From positions 637,384 through 701,383 of the forward strand of contig NZ_JAUYTR010000023.1 in the NCBI RefSeq assembly GCF_030695065.1: DNA of 64,000 bases, read 5' to 3'. This stretch comes from Sediminibacterium sp. (lineage in GTDB: Bacteria > Bacteroidota > Bacteroidia > Chitinophagales > Chitinophagaceae). The notes beneath the pieces are model-generated. The model ran no database searches. It saw only the letters and a program-made list of their open reading frames with translations, and was not told where the DNA came from. Both the position numbers and the translations under genes were made by a program. Numbering within the stretch: the stretch's first letter is position 1; each line of letters opens with the position of its first letter. This document shows, one piece after another, positions 19,611 through 28,894 of the stretch.

Positions 19611-20486
19611 ATGCTATATTCAATGACTGGTTACGGCAGAGCAGAACAATCCATTGCTGATAAAAACTTTTTGATTGAAATCAAATCATTGAATGGTAAG
19701 CAATTTGATTTAAGATTGAATATCCCTTCTTTGTTAAAGCCGTATGAATTTGAAGTACGAAATAATTTAAACGAGGGTTTGCAACGCGGTAGTGTAGAGT
19801 GCAATATTTCCATAAAAATGAATGGTGCAAGTAAACCTGTTACCATTAATACTGATTTAGCAAAAGCTTATTTTCAGCCAGTTGCGCAACTAGCGAACGA
19901 GTTGGGCTTAGAAACAGGCGATATCTTAAGTACTATTTTAAAATTACCCGATGTAATTACGCCTTCAACAGAAATGCTTACAGAGGCGGAGTGGATTAGT
20001 TTTGAGAAATTATTAAAAGAGGCAATTGCTCAATTGAATAATCATAGAAAAGAAGAGGGTAAATCTATTGAAGCAGATTTGTTGGTAAGGCTAAATAATA
20101 TTGAATCTCAGCAAGCATTAATCTCCACATTAGAACCGCTTAGAAGAACAAAAATAAGAGAGGGGTTATTGAAGGTATTAGAAGAGAATGTGGGTAAAGA
20201 AAACTACGATCCTAATAGGCTTGAACAAGAGTTAATTTATTACATTGAAAAAATTGATATCAGTGAAGAGCAGGTTCGGTTAAACAACCATTGTGCCTAT
20301 TTTAGAACCATTTTGGCGGAAGAGGGCATTTCAAAAGGGAAGAAACTCTCTTTTATCTTACAAGAATTTGGACGCGAAATAAATACAACTGGTTCCAAAG
20401 CATATGATGCCAATATGCAAAAAGCAGTTATTTTAATGAAGGATGAATTAGAGAAAGCCAAAGAGCAGATTTTGAATGTTCTATAA
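19611..20486 (+). CDS. yicC: YicC-family endoribonuclease
   Basis: 291 residues. MLYSMTGYGRAEQ is the hallmark YicC start; the C-terminus carries the DUF1732 region (GREINTTGSKAYDANMQKAV, then ILMKDELEKAKEQI). E. coli YicC has been described as an RNase that targets structured RNA (family knowledge). In many genomes gmk follows; here a gldH gene follows instead, starting 38 bp later. Confidence 0.93.
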   Translation: MLYSMTGYGRAEQSIADKNFLIEIKSLNGKQFDLRLNIPSLLKPYEFEVRNNLNEGLQRGSVECNISIKMNGASKPVTINTDLAKAYFQPVAQLANELGLETGDILSTILKLPDVITPSTEMLTEAEWISFEKLLKEAIAQLNNHRKEEGKSIEADLLVRLNNIESQQALISTLEPLRRTKIREGLLKVLEENVGKENYDPNRLEQELIYYIEKIDISEEQVRLNNHCAYFRTILAEEGISKGKKLSFILQEFGREINTTGSKAYDANMQKAVILMKDELEKAKEQILNVL

Positions 20487-20523
20487 TAATGACTGCTTAT
20501 GTATCTTTACTAAAATAATTCAT

Positions 20524-20988
20524 GTGAGAATTTATATTGGTATTTTCCTGAGTTTACTGCTTTTAACTAGTTGTGAATCGAATGGTGTTTTTGAAAAGAC
20601 TCATTTTTTCCCAACCCATAGTTGGGAGTCTTCTACAAAACCTTTTTTCAAGTTTACAATTACCGATACTGTTTCCTTATACCATATTTATGCTGTGGTT
20701 CGTCATGAAGATGCATATAGATACAATAATTTATGGGTAAAATTTACCACCCAATCTCCTGGGGATACTGTTAAGTCTCAATTACTTAATTTAAGATTAG
20801 CTGATAATAAAAAAGGTTGGCAAGGTGTAGGGATGGATGATATTTTTGATCATAGAATTAGAATAACTCAAGCTCCTTTAAAGCTAAGGGCAGGCAATTA
20901 TAGCTTTGGTATTCAACAAGCCATGCGTGAAGACCCGCTGCCACATATTTTAAATGCAGGAATCAGGGTAGAAAAAATTGCAAAATGA
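20524..20988 (+). CDS. gldH: gliding motility lipoprotein GldH
   Basis: 154 residues from the GTG at 20524, which gives a compact lipoprotein signal (MRIYIGIFLSLLLLTSC, lipobox LTSC). The longer frame from the ATG at 20476 overlaps yicC and has an unnatural lead-in. The body has GldH features: FFPTHSWESSTKPFFKF, LLNLRLADNKKGWQGVGMDD and the ending AMREDPLPHILNAGIRVEKI. GldH is an outer-membrane-associated lipoprotein required for gliding in Flavobacterium. The stop overlaps the histidine kinase ATG by 4 bp, so the genes are translationally coupled. Confidence 0.85.
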   Translation: MRIYIGIFLSLLLLTSCESNGVFEKTHFFPTHSWESSTKPFFKFTITDTVSLYHIYAVVRHEDAYRYNNLWVKFTTQSPGDTVKSQLLNLRLADNKKGWQGVGMDDIFDHRIRITQAPLKLRAGNYSFGIQQAMREDPLPHILNAGIRVEKIAK

Positions 20989-21956
20989 GAACGCTTAAAC
21001 CACCCAAATTAGCTGTAGTAACTTTTGTTTATTGGTTTCTGCTTTTATATATGATTGCCGCATTGGCATGGTGGTTTATTGCACTTGAAAAACAAAATGG
21101 TGTAATGACTGCCATTCGGGTATCGGAACTCTTAAAAGACGATCCTCTTTATCTTGAAAAGCTAACTACTATTCAAGATATGAGCAATCGAAAAACGGCT
21201 CAATATATTGGCGAGGGTATTACTTTTTTAGCATTAATATTGGTTGGAGCAGTTTATGTTTACAGAGCTACCAGAAGACAGTTGAAGTTTTCCGCACAGC
21301 AGCAAAATTTCATGATGGCCATTACCCACGAATTGAAAACGCCAATTGCTGTTGCACAGCTAAATTTAGAAACTTTACAAAAAAGAAAACTAGAAGAAGA
21401 CAAACAACAGAAATTGATTGCTAATACATTGCAAGAAGCAAATAGACTTAATACACTTTGTAATAATATACTTTTTACTTCTCAACTAGATGCTGGCGGC
21501 TATTCTGTAAACTTTCAAGAACTTAACCTTACAGATGTTGTAGAAACATGTGTTGACGATTGCAAAAGCCGATTTCCAGAAAGAGTTATTACAGAAGCAA
21601 TTGAAGAAAACAGGTTAATGCAAGGAGACCCATTTTTGTTACAAATGTTGGTGAACAATCTTTTAGAAAACGCCTTGAAATATTCTCCAAAGAATATGCC
21701 TATTCATGTATCGCTTACTTTTTTGGCAAATAAAACAGTGTTGTCCATTGCAGATTTAGGTCAAGGGATTGCAGATCAAGAAAAGAAAAAAGTATTTGAT
21801 AAGTTCTATAGAAGTGGTAGCGAGAATACCCGAAAAGCACAGGGAACTGGTTTAGGACTTTATTTGTGTAAAAAAATAGCGGAAACCCACAATGGCTACA
21901 TTTCTGTGACAGATAATCAGCCAAACGGGAGTATTTTTACTGTACTATTCAAATAA
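20985..21956 (+). CDS. membrane-bound sensor histidine kinase
   Basis: 323 residues. Two transmembrane helices (about 10-32 and 74-94) frame a short periplasmic loop of about 40 residues; then HisKA with phospho-acceptor His in MAITHELKTPIAVAQ, and an HATPase with N box NNLLENALKYSP, G1 DLGQGI, F box FDKFYR and G2 GTGLGLYL. Catalytically complete. The ATG is embedded in the end of gldH and the partner response regulator starts 5 bp after its stop, so gldH-HK-RR is one unit. Confidence 0.92.
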   Translation: MRTLKPPKLAVVTFVYWFLLLYMIAALAWWFIALEKQNGVMTAIRVSELLKDDPLYLEKLTTIQDMSNRKTAQYIGEGITFLALILVGAVYVYRATRRQLKFSAQQQNFMMAITHELKTPIAVAQLNLETLQKRKLEEDKQQKLIANTLQEANRLNTLCNNILFTSQLDAGGYSVNFQELNLTDVVETCVDDCKSRFPERVITEAIEENRLMQGDPFLLQMLVNNLLENALKYSPKNMPIHVSLTFLANKTVLSIADLGQGIADQEKKKVFDKFYRSGSENTRKAQGTGLGLYLCKKIAETHNGYISVTDNQPNGSIFTVLFK

Positions 21957-21961
21957 CAATA

Positions 21962-22666
21962 ATGACAGCCGAAAAAGCCAATATACTTGTGGTAGAAGAT
22001 GAACTTAATTTGCACGAAGCACTTAAGTTGAATTTGGAAATGGAAGGCTATGAAGTTACCTCTGCTTTCGATGGAAATGAAGCCCTTAAGAAAGTAGAAA
22101 ATGCTTACTTTGATTTAATTATTATGGATGTGATGCTTCCAGAGTTAGATGGCATTAGTGTTACAGAAAGTATTCGTGTTCATAACAATGAAGTTCCCAT
22201 TTTAATGTTGAGTGCAAAAAATGCACCTGCAGATAAAGTACTAGGCTTAAAAAAAGGAGCTGATGATTATTTAACCAAGCCCTTTAATCTAGATGAATTA
22301 TTAATAAGGGTAGCTAAACTAATTGAGAAAAATAAACGACTACAAGTAAAGGAGTCAATTGGTGACCACTATCAATTTGGAAAAAACCTAATAGACTTTA
22401 AAGCACAGGACGCCATCACATGGAACGGATTAAGGGTTGATTTGAGTAAGAAGGAAGCCATGTTGCTGAAGCTTTTAATAGAAAATAGAGGAGAAGTAGT
22501 AACCAGAGAAAAAATTCTACAAGTAGTTTGGGGGTACAATGTTTATCCAACTACTCGTACTATTGATAATTTCATTTTAAGCTTCCGAAAATACTTTGAA
22601 GAAGATAGTCGTAATCCGGTATACTTTCATTCTGTAAGAGGTGTTGGGTATAAATACACAGACTAA
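21962..22666 (+). CDS. OmpR-family response regulator
   Basis: 234 residues. Receiver domain about 7-118 with acidic pocket VVEDE, phospho-acceptor Asp in LIIMDVMLPELDG and the conserved Lys in DDYLTKPFN; C-terminal winged-helix about 140-232 (LSKKEAMLLKLLIENRGEVV, then VWGYNVYPTTRTIDNFILSF and RGVGYKY). It is the cognate partner of the kinase just upstream. The targets are unknown; the link to gldH suggests envelope or surface regulation. Confidence 0.93.
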   Translation: MTAEKANILVVEDELNLHEALKLNLEMEGYEVTSAFDGNEALKKVENAYFDLIIMDVMLPELDGISVTESIRVHNNEVPILMLSAKNAPADKVLGLKKGADDYLTKPFNLDELLIRVAKLIEKNKRLQVKESIGDHYQFGKNLIDFKAQDAITWNGLRVDLSKKEAMLLKLLIENRGEVVTREKILQVVWGYNVYPTTRTIDNFILSFRKYFEEDSRNPVYFHSVRGVGYKYTD

Positions 22667-22724
22667 GGCTTAATTGCAATAATCCTAGTTACTTATTCGT
22701 TATGAGGGGTACAAAATCGTGCCC

Positions 22725-23858
22725 ATGTCTCTAGCATCTTTACTTGACTTTCTTGAACCCATTAACCTTGCTGAAATTTCTAATGATGAGGGTTTTAAAG
22801 ACACCCAAATTGGTAAACATATTTTGGTACATGAGGAAGAGTTGCCAGATATATCCGATGCCGATTTAGTAATAGTAGGATGTGGTGAAATGAGGGGTAT
22901 GGGTATGCAATACACCAATACTGATGCTCCCAATAAAGTGAGAGCGCAGTTTTACAAATTGTATTATTGGCATACTGAAGTTACCGTAGCCGATTTAGGT
23001 AATATCAAAATTGGCGCAAGCTTACCAGATAGTTACGCTGCAGTTAGGATGGTAGTAAGTGAATTGTTGCAGATGGGCAAAAAAGTATTGATTCTAGGAG
23101 GTTCACACGATATCACCACCCCGCAATATGCAGCATACGGCTCACTGAATAAAATTATTGATGCAGTAACAGTGGATGCTAGAATAAACTTAGACATGGA
23201 TAGCCTAGAACCCGCTGATATGTTTTTAGTAGACATGTTTACAGGCATTCCTAATCACTTAAGGCACTATACGCATATGGCTTTCCAAAGCTATTTCATG
23301 CATCCAAATATGCTGGAAACTATTAATAAGTTAGGCTTCGATTGTTATAGAGTAGGCAGGGTAAAAGAAGCAATTGAAGAAATGGAACCTGCTATCAGGA
23401 ATAGTGAGCTAGTAAGTTTTGATATTGAAGCCATTCAATATGCACATGCCCCATCAAATAGAGTTACTCCAAATGGATTAAATGGAGAAGAAGCATGTAC
23501 ACTTATGCAATATGCAGGCATGAGTAGTATTTGTAACTCAATTGGAATATATGGATACAATGTTGTCAATGATTCCCACGAAATGACTGCCATACAACAG
23601 GCACATATGATTTGGTATATTATTGATGGAATACATAGGGGAAAGCAGGAGGCCGATCTTGAAAATAAAACAGAATTTAATGAATTTACCATGGCATTTG
23701 CTGAAGTAGAGACTTCCTTTTTGCAAAGCAAAAGAACTGGTAGGTGGTGGATGCAATTACATGATGGCAAATATGTAGCTTGCAGCTATAAAGATTATAT
23801 GATTGCTTGTAACAACGATATTCCAGAGCGTTGGTTACGAGCAGTTGAACGAAGCTAA
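22725..23858 (+). CDS. arginase/formimidoylglutamase-fold protein with altered metal ligands
   Basis: 377 residues from the ATG at 22725 (the frame extends two codons to a GTG). The ureohydrolase fold is recognisable from LILGGSHDITTPQYAAYGS (about 122-140), VTVDARINLDMDS (148-160) and VSFDIEAIQYAHAPSNR (230-246). Normal arginases bind two Mn with GGDH, DAHxD and SFDxD. Here His128 and Asp151 are kept, but the DAHxD His and second Asp become Arg153 and Asn155, and the second Asp of SFDxD is Glu235. Annotated relatives in Bacteroidota are called formimidoylglutamase, but activity is doubtful from these residues. It stands between the two-component genes and dacB. Confidence 0.8.
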   Translation: MSLASLLDFLEPINLAEISNDEGFKDTQIGKHILVHEEELPDISDADLVIVGCGEMRGMGMQYTNTDAPNKVRAQFYKLYYWHTEVTVADLGNIKIGASLPDSYAAVRMVVSELLQMGKKVLILGGSHDITTPQYAAYGSLNKIIDAVTVDARINLDMDSLEPADMFLVDMFTGIPNHLRHYTHMAFQSYFMHPNMLETINKLGFDCYRVGRVKEAIEEMEPAIRNSELVSFDIEAIQYAHAPSNRVTPNGLNGEEACTLMQYAGMSSICNSIGIYGYNVVNDSHEMTAIQQAHMIWYIIDGIHRGKQEADLENKTEFNEFTMAFAEVETSFLQSKRTGRWWMQLHDGKYVACSYKDYMIACNNDIPERWLRAVERS

Positions 23859-23868
23859 TAAATACCCT

Positions 23869-25203
23869 ATGCAAAAATTTTTCTATTTCGCTTCAGTATT
23901 ATTTTTTGCCAGCTCTTGTAAAGTACAAAAGTCTGTTCAAACTATTCAACAAGCTAGCTCAATTGAGCAACAGGCTAAATCTATTATTTTAGACAAACCA
24001 GAATTGTTACCTGCGCATGTAGGAATCAGTTTGTTTAATCCTGCTAGCGGAAAGTATCTATATAATTATCAATCGGAGAAATATTTTATTCCAGCAAGCA
24101 ATACCAAGATATTTACTTGTTATGCAGCAATGAAAAACCTTGGTGATAGTATTGTTGCATTTGAATATTTGCCCGACGATGAAAATATTGCACTTAGATT
24201 CACAGGAGATCCTAGTTTTTTACATCCTGATTTTGAAGATCAGTTAGCTTTTGATTTTTTAAAAGCCAATGCGCCCAAAATTACTGTAGTTGCACCAAGG
24301 TATAATGCTACTGCGTTTGGTAATGGGTGGGCGTGGAACGATTACGATGCCGACTATTCTCCAGAACGTTCTCCTATGCCCATCTATGGCAATTTGGTTT
24401 ATTTTGGAAAAAAGGGAAATCGTATTACAGTAACACCTAAGGCATTCAAAGATTCCTTGGTTATTTTTTCAAGTACAGAAGATGGGCGTTATGCTATAGA
24501 CAGAGATAAAGACCAGAATAGCTTTACCGTAGTAAAAAGCAATCGAGTATTTAATGGAGCTGTTATACCCTTTGTAGTTAAAAAAGAGATGGATCAATTA
24601 ATGATACCATTGTTAGAAGATACGTTGAATAGGGTACTGAATTACGCCAATGCGGTGGCTATTGATCAACCTAATTGGAAAAAATTCTACTCTCAGCCAA
24701 CTGACAGTCTGCTAAAAATCATGATGCATCGCAGTGATAATTTTTTTGCAGAACAAACATTACTGATGGTGGGAAATGAAAAGATTGGCATGATGGATGA
24801 TTCTAAAATTATTGATACTTTATTAAAATCAGACATGTTGGGCATGCCACATAAGCCAAGATGGGTAGATGGAAGTGGTTTAAGCAGGTACAATATGATG
24901 ACTCCTCAAGATTTTATTTGGGTATTAAATAAAATGAAACAAGAGCAACCATGGGAAAGAATTAAAACAATTTTCCCAACTGGTAATACCGGCACTTTGG
25001 GTGGTCTATACAAAGGGTATGAAAATAAAATATTTGCAAAAACAGGCACACTAACCGGACATGTAGCTTTAAGTGGATTTATTATTACCAATCAGGGGAA
25101 AGAATTGATTTTTTCTATCATGGTAAATGCACACCAATCTGCAGCAGGTACTATTAGAAAATATGTGGAGCAGTTTTTAACAACAGTAATTAACGAAAAC
25201 TAA
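23869..25203 (+). CDS. dacB: D-alanyl-D-alanine carboxypeptidase/endopeptidase (S13, PBP4-type)
   Basis: 444 residues from the ATG at 23869; the upstream part of the open frame overlaps the previous gene. MQKFFYFASVLFFASSC is a lipoprotein signal. The penicillin-binding motifs are complete: SxxK in PASNTKIFTCYAAM, SxN in MMHRSDNFFAEQ and KTG in FAKTGTLTGHVALSG. Such enzymes trim and open peptidoglycan crosslinks in the periplasm. The PBP4-specific insert between SxxK and SxN is present. Its stop abuts the convergent mutL stop. Confidence 0.92.
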   Translation: MQKFFYFASVLFFASSCKVQKSVQTIQQASSIEQQAKSIILDKPELLPAHVGISLFNPASGKYLYNYQSEKYFIPASNTKIFTCYAAMKNLGDSIVAFEYLPDDENIALRFTGDPSFLHPDFEDQLAFDFLKANAPKITVVAPRYNATAFGNGWAWNDYDADYSPERSPMPIYGNLVYFGKKGNRITVTPKAFKDSLVIFSSTEDGRYAIDRDKDQNSFTVVKSNRVFNGAVIPFVVKKEMDQLMIPLLEDTLNRVLNYANAVAIDQPNWKKFYSQPTDSLLKIMMHRSDNFFAEQTLLMVGNEKIGMMDDSKIIDTLLKSDMLGMPHKPRWVDGSGLSRYNMMTPQDFIWVLNKMKQEQPWERIKTIFPTGNTGTLGGLYKGYENKIFAKTGTLTGHVALSGFIITNQGKELIFSIMVNAHQSAAGTIRKYVEQFLTTVINEN

Positions 25204-27054
25204 TTAACGCTCAAATAATTGCTCTAAATAATTTCCCTTGTATTCAATGTAGGTAGGCTTCCCTGTAGGGGTAATATTGGGTGTATTGCATTCAAATAAA
25301 GCATTTACCAAGCCAGCCATTTCTTTTTGATCTAGTGTTAATCCTGTTTTGATTGATTGCTGTTTTGCCATACAACGAACTAGTTTTTCTTTTTTGCTAA
25401 AATTGATTTCGCTATTAAAATGCTTAAACTGTTCTATTAACATTTCAATGGCGTGCTTTTCATTGCCTACAACAATATCGGCAGGGGTTCCTTGAATTAC
25501 AAATTGATGCTGTTCATCTTTTTCAATTTGATATCCAATTAATTGAAGATCGGGCAATAACTCTTGAAGTAAAACACTATCCGAAGCTGCCAAATCTAAA
25601 GGGATGGGGAATAAACTTTTTTGTGTAGGGGCTTGTTTAGAATGGACTGCCTGACTATATAGTTCATACAATACTCTTTCATGGGCTAGTTGTTGGTGAA
25701 CCAATAAAAATCCTGTTTGAGTGGTAGCAATAATATAGGTTTGTTGTAATTGTAAATAGTGTTGTATTTGTGGAATATTCAATAATTTTCCACCAGTATA
25801 CTCCTCTTCTAATACGGGTTCACTTGAAAATCCGCCAATCGTTCCCGATGAATCTGTTTGTTCACTGGGCTTAAAAAAATCTTTCCAACTTTTCAGTTCA
25901 GATTTATTGCTAGGCTCAATAAAATGCGCTTGGTGTTTTTGAGAAAATGTTTTGTATAAACTAGATGAAACTGCAGCTTCCTGATCATTTCTTGTGAATG
26001 GTTTACTCACTGCATCCAGTCCCTGTATATCTGCATTCAAAGAGAAATCTAAAGAAGGCGCAATACTAAATTGTGCCAATGCATGTTTTACTGCGGCCTG
26101 AACAAAAGCATAAATTATTTTTTCATCCTCAAATTTTATTTCTTGTTTAGTAGGATGAACATTGATATCTATTTGAGTAGGATCTAAATCAATGTACAAT
26201 ACATAACTCGGAAAACTGTCTTTAGCAATCATTCCTTCAAATGCTGTATTTACTGCATGATTTAAGTAAGCGCTTTTGATAAATCGATTATTTACAAAAA
26301 AGTATTGATCGCCCCTGGTTTTTCTGGCAGTTTCAGGCTTACCTATAAATCCAGCAATATTCATGTAGTCGGTTTCTTCTAAAACATTTACCAGCTTTGC
26401 ATTATAGCTATTTCCTAAAATTTGAACAATTCTTTGTTTATGATTACCCGATTCTAAATGGTAAACTTCTTGACCATTGCTATTTAAGGAGAAAAATATT
26501 TCAGGATAAGCCATTGCAACCCGAATAAATTCATCCATGATATGCCGCATTTCTGCTGCATTACTTTTTAAAAAATTTCTCCTCGCAGGAACATTAAAAA
26601 ATAAATTCTTCATGCTGATGCTGGTACCTTCTGGGGCAACACATGCTTCTTGCCGAATAATTTTACTATTCTCTACTTCAACAAGGGTACCTAATTCGTC
26701 GTCTGCTCTTTTTGTTTTTAATTCTACTTGAGCTACTGCTGCAATAGAGGCCAATGCTTCTCCTCTAAAACCCATTGTTTTGATTTTAAATAAATCATCA
26801 ATATGGCTAATTTTACTTGTTGCATGTCTTTCAAATGCCATCTTCGCATCTTCGGCACTCATTCCTTTTCCATTATCAATTACCTGAATCAATGCTTTAC
26901 CTGCATCATTCACCAATAATTTGATTTTGGTGGCTCCGGCATCTACTGCATTTTCTAATAGTTCTTTCACCGCACTGGCAGGTCTTTGAATAACTTCACC
27001 TGCCGCAATTTGGTTGGCTATATGATCGGGTAATAAATGAATGATATTGCTCAC
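25204..27054 (-). CDS. mutL: DNA mismatch repair protein MutL
   Basis: 617 residues from a GTG at 27054 giving MSNIIHLLPDHIANQIAAGE, the canonical MutL start; the longer frame to 27150 has no family similarity at its beginning. GHKL ATPase motifs are intact: ENAVDAG, DNGKGM, RHATSKI and TMGFRGEAL. The Ser-rich linker about 350-425 joins the C-terminal dimer domain. The endonuclease motif normally DQHA(x)2E(x)4E reads HQQLAHERVLYE, with the metal-binding Asp replaced by His. It works with MutS in mismatch repair. Confidence 0.95.
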   Translation of the reverse strand: MSNIIHLLPDHIANQIAAGEVIQRPASAVKELLENAVDAGATKIKLLVNDAGKALIQVIDNGKGMSAEDAKMAFERHATSKISHIDDLFKIKTMGFRGEALASIAAVAQVELKTKRADDELGTLVEVENSKIIRQEACVAPEGTSISMKNLFFNVPARRNFLKSNAAEMRHIMDEFIRVAMAYPEIFFSLNSNGQEVYHLESGNHKQRIVQILGNSYNAKLVNVLEETDYMNIAGFIGKPETARKTRGDQYFFVNNRFIKSAYLNHAVNTAFEGMIAKDSFPSYVLYIDLDPTQIDINVHPTKQEIKFEDEKIIYAFVQAAVKHALAQFSIAPSLDFSLNADIQGLDAVSKPFTRNDQEAAVSSSLYKTFSQKHQAHFIEPSNKSELKSWKDFFKPSEQTDSSGTIGGFSSEPVLEEEYTGGKLLNIPQIQHYLQLQQTYIIATTQTGFLLVHQQLAHERVLYELYSQAVHSKQAPTQKSLFPIPLDLAASDSVLLQELLPDLQLIGYQIEKDEQHQFVIQGTPADIVVGNEKHAIEMLIEQFKHFNSEINFSKKEKLVRCMAKQQSIKTGLTLDQKEMAGLVNALFECNTPNITPTGKPTYIEYKGNYLEQLFER

Positions 27055-27139
27055 TATAAAAGTCGTTCTACTATATTGTACAAATGAATAAAAGTTTGTA
27101 AAAATAAGATTCCTACTCCATCTGCAAGGAAGAGTTAAG

Positions 27140-27147
27140 TAAATTTG
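27140..27147 (+). promoter_or_regulatory. -7 promoter element of the M3 peptidase gene
   Basis: TAAATTTG is an exact TAnnTTTG box 18 bp upstream of the ATG at 27166 in the mutL/peptidase divergent gap. No clear -33 box is seen. Confidence 0.4.
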
Positions 27148-27165
27148 CACTCAAATTAATTGAAT

Positions 27166-28887
27166 ATGCATCCAAAAGCCGCTATACAGAAGATTCCACG
27201 AACATTATTATCCGCAGATTATACCGTAACAGATTGGAACGGCTTGGAGCCCTTTTTTAAAGAACTAAGTGAAAGAGCTATAACTAGTAAGGCCGAATTA
27301 GAGGATTGGTTGGCCAATTTAAGTGAATTAGAAGCAGTAGTAAGCGAAGATGCCTGCTGGAGACAAATTAAAATGACTTGCGACACTACCAATAAAAGTT
27401 TAGAAGAGGCATTTACTTATTTCTGTATGGAAATTCAACCCAAATTGCAACATTATGCCGATACGCTCAATAAAAAACTAGTGAACTGTCCTTTCACTGC
27501 AGAGTTAGATCAGGCTGCATATCATACTTATTTGCGTTCGGTTAAAAAGAGCATTGAATTATTTAGGGAAGAAAATATTCCCATTTTAGCGGAATTAAGT
27601 GTTCTACAACAACAATACGGAGCCATTGCTGGTAAAATGACTGTTGAAGTAGAAGGTAAGGAGTATACTTTGCAACAAGCTGCTAAGTTTTTGGAAAGCA
27701 GTGACCGAAAAGTTAGAGAGGCTGTTTATTATAAAATTCAGGAAAGAAGAAAGCAAGACGAGCAGCCCATGCACGAATTGTACAGTTCATTAATTGCTAA
27801 GCGTCACCAAATAGCTATTAACGCAGGCTTTGAAAATTATCGAGATTATAAATTTAAAGAGCTGGGCCGATTTGATTATACCAAAGAAGACTGCTTTCAG
27901 TTTCATGATGCAGTTAAGCAATATGTACTCCCATTGGTGAATGAAATATATAATCGGAAAAAGGAAAAGCTACAGTTAGATTCGCTAAAACCATGGGACA
28001 CTGAAGCAGAACCCGCTGGCACAGCACCTTTAAAACCATTTACCACGGGCGAAGAATTGTATGAAAAAACCGTAAAATGTTTTGATCAACTCAATCCTTT
28101 TTTTGCAGACTGCTTGCGCAAGATGAAAGAGATGAATCATTTTGATTTAGAAAGTAGAAAAGGCAAAGCCCCAGGGGGATACAATTGCCCATTAGCAGAA
28201 AGTGGTGCGCCATTTATTTTTATGAATGCAGCTGGGCAAATGAGCGACGTTACTACCATGGTGCACGAAGGTGGTCATGCAGTTCATTCTTTTCTGGCAC
28301 ATCCCTTAAAATTGTCTGCCTTTAAAGAGTACCCAATGGAAATTGCTGAAGTAGCTAGTATGGCAATGGAATTATTTAGCATGGATCATTGGCAGGCATT
28401 TTTTGACAATGAAGCCGATTTAAAGAGAGCCAAAGAGCACCAATTAGAAAGAACCATCACTATTTTTCCATGGATTGCTATCATTGATCAATTTCAACAT
28501 TGGGTATATGAACACCCGCAGCATACTGTAGAAGAAAGAACGAATGAGTGGATGCGTATTTTAAATGATTTTTCTACCAATAGCATTGATTATACAGGCT
28601 TGGATGAATTTAGAAAAATAGGATGGCAAAGACAATTGCATTTATTTGAAGTACCGTTCTATTATATTGAATACGGAATTGCTCAATTAGGGGCAATTGG
28701 GTTGTGGATGCAATACAAACAAAACCCCAATAAGGCATTAGAAAATTATATGAATGCCTTGAGTTTGGGCGGTACTAAAACTTTACCTGAATTATATAAA
28801 GCAGCTGGGTTAGAATTTAATCTAACACCAGCTTATATTAAAACTTTAATGGAATTTGTAAAGACCGAAATGGATCAACTTAAGTAA
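27166..28887 (+). CDS. M3-family oligoendopeptidase
   Basis: 573 residues from the ATG at 27166 (the frame extends two codons to a TTG). PepF-type zinc metallopeptidase: the active site TTMVHEGGHAVHSFLAH supplies HExxH and a downstream Glu is in MEIAEVASMAMELFS. The start PRTLLSADYTVTDWNGLEPF is typical of the PepF/thimet-like clade. Cytosolic, no signal; it degrades short peptides. It faces away from mutL and its stop lies 7 bp from the convergent ricT stop. Confidence 0.93.
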   Translation: MHPKAAIQKIPRTLLSADYTVTDWNGLEPFFKELSERAITSKAELEDWLANLSELEAVVSEDACWRQIKMTCDTTNKSLEEAFTYFCMEIQPKLQHYADTLNKKLVNCPFTAELDQAAYHTYLRSVKKSIELFREENIPILAELSVLQQQYGAIAGKMTVEVEGKEYTLQQAAKFLESSDRKVREAVYYKIQERRKQDEQPMHELYSSLIAKRHQIAINAGFENYRDYKFKELGRFDYTKEDCFQFHDAVKQYVLPLVNEIYNRKKEKLQLDSLKPWDTEAEPAGTAPLKPFTTGEELYEKTVKCFDQLNPFFADCLRKMKEMNHFDLESRKGKAPGGYNCPLAESGAPFIFMNAAGQMSDVTTMVHEGGHAVHSFLAHPLKLSAFKEYPMEIAEVASMAMELFSMDHWQAFFDNEADLKRAKEHQLERTITIFPWIAIIDQFQHWVYEHPQHTVEERTNEWMRILNDFSTNSIDYTGLDEFRKIGWQRQLHLFEVPFYYIEYGIAQLGAIGLWMQYKQNPNKALENYMNALSLGGTKTLPELYKAAGLEFNLTPAYIKTLMEFVKTEMDQLK

Positions 28888-28894
28888 AATTGGT

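Noticed and set aside
20476..20523. ATG start of gldH overlapping yicC
   Set aside because: Using it puts 16 extra polar and cysteine-containing residues before the lipoprotein signal; the GTG at 20524 gives a normal signal peptide. Not fully excluded.
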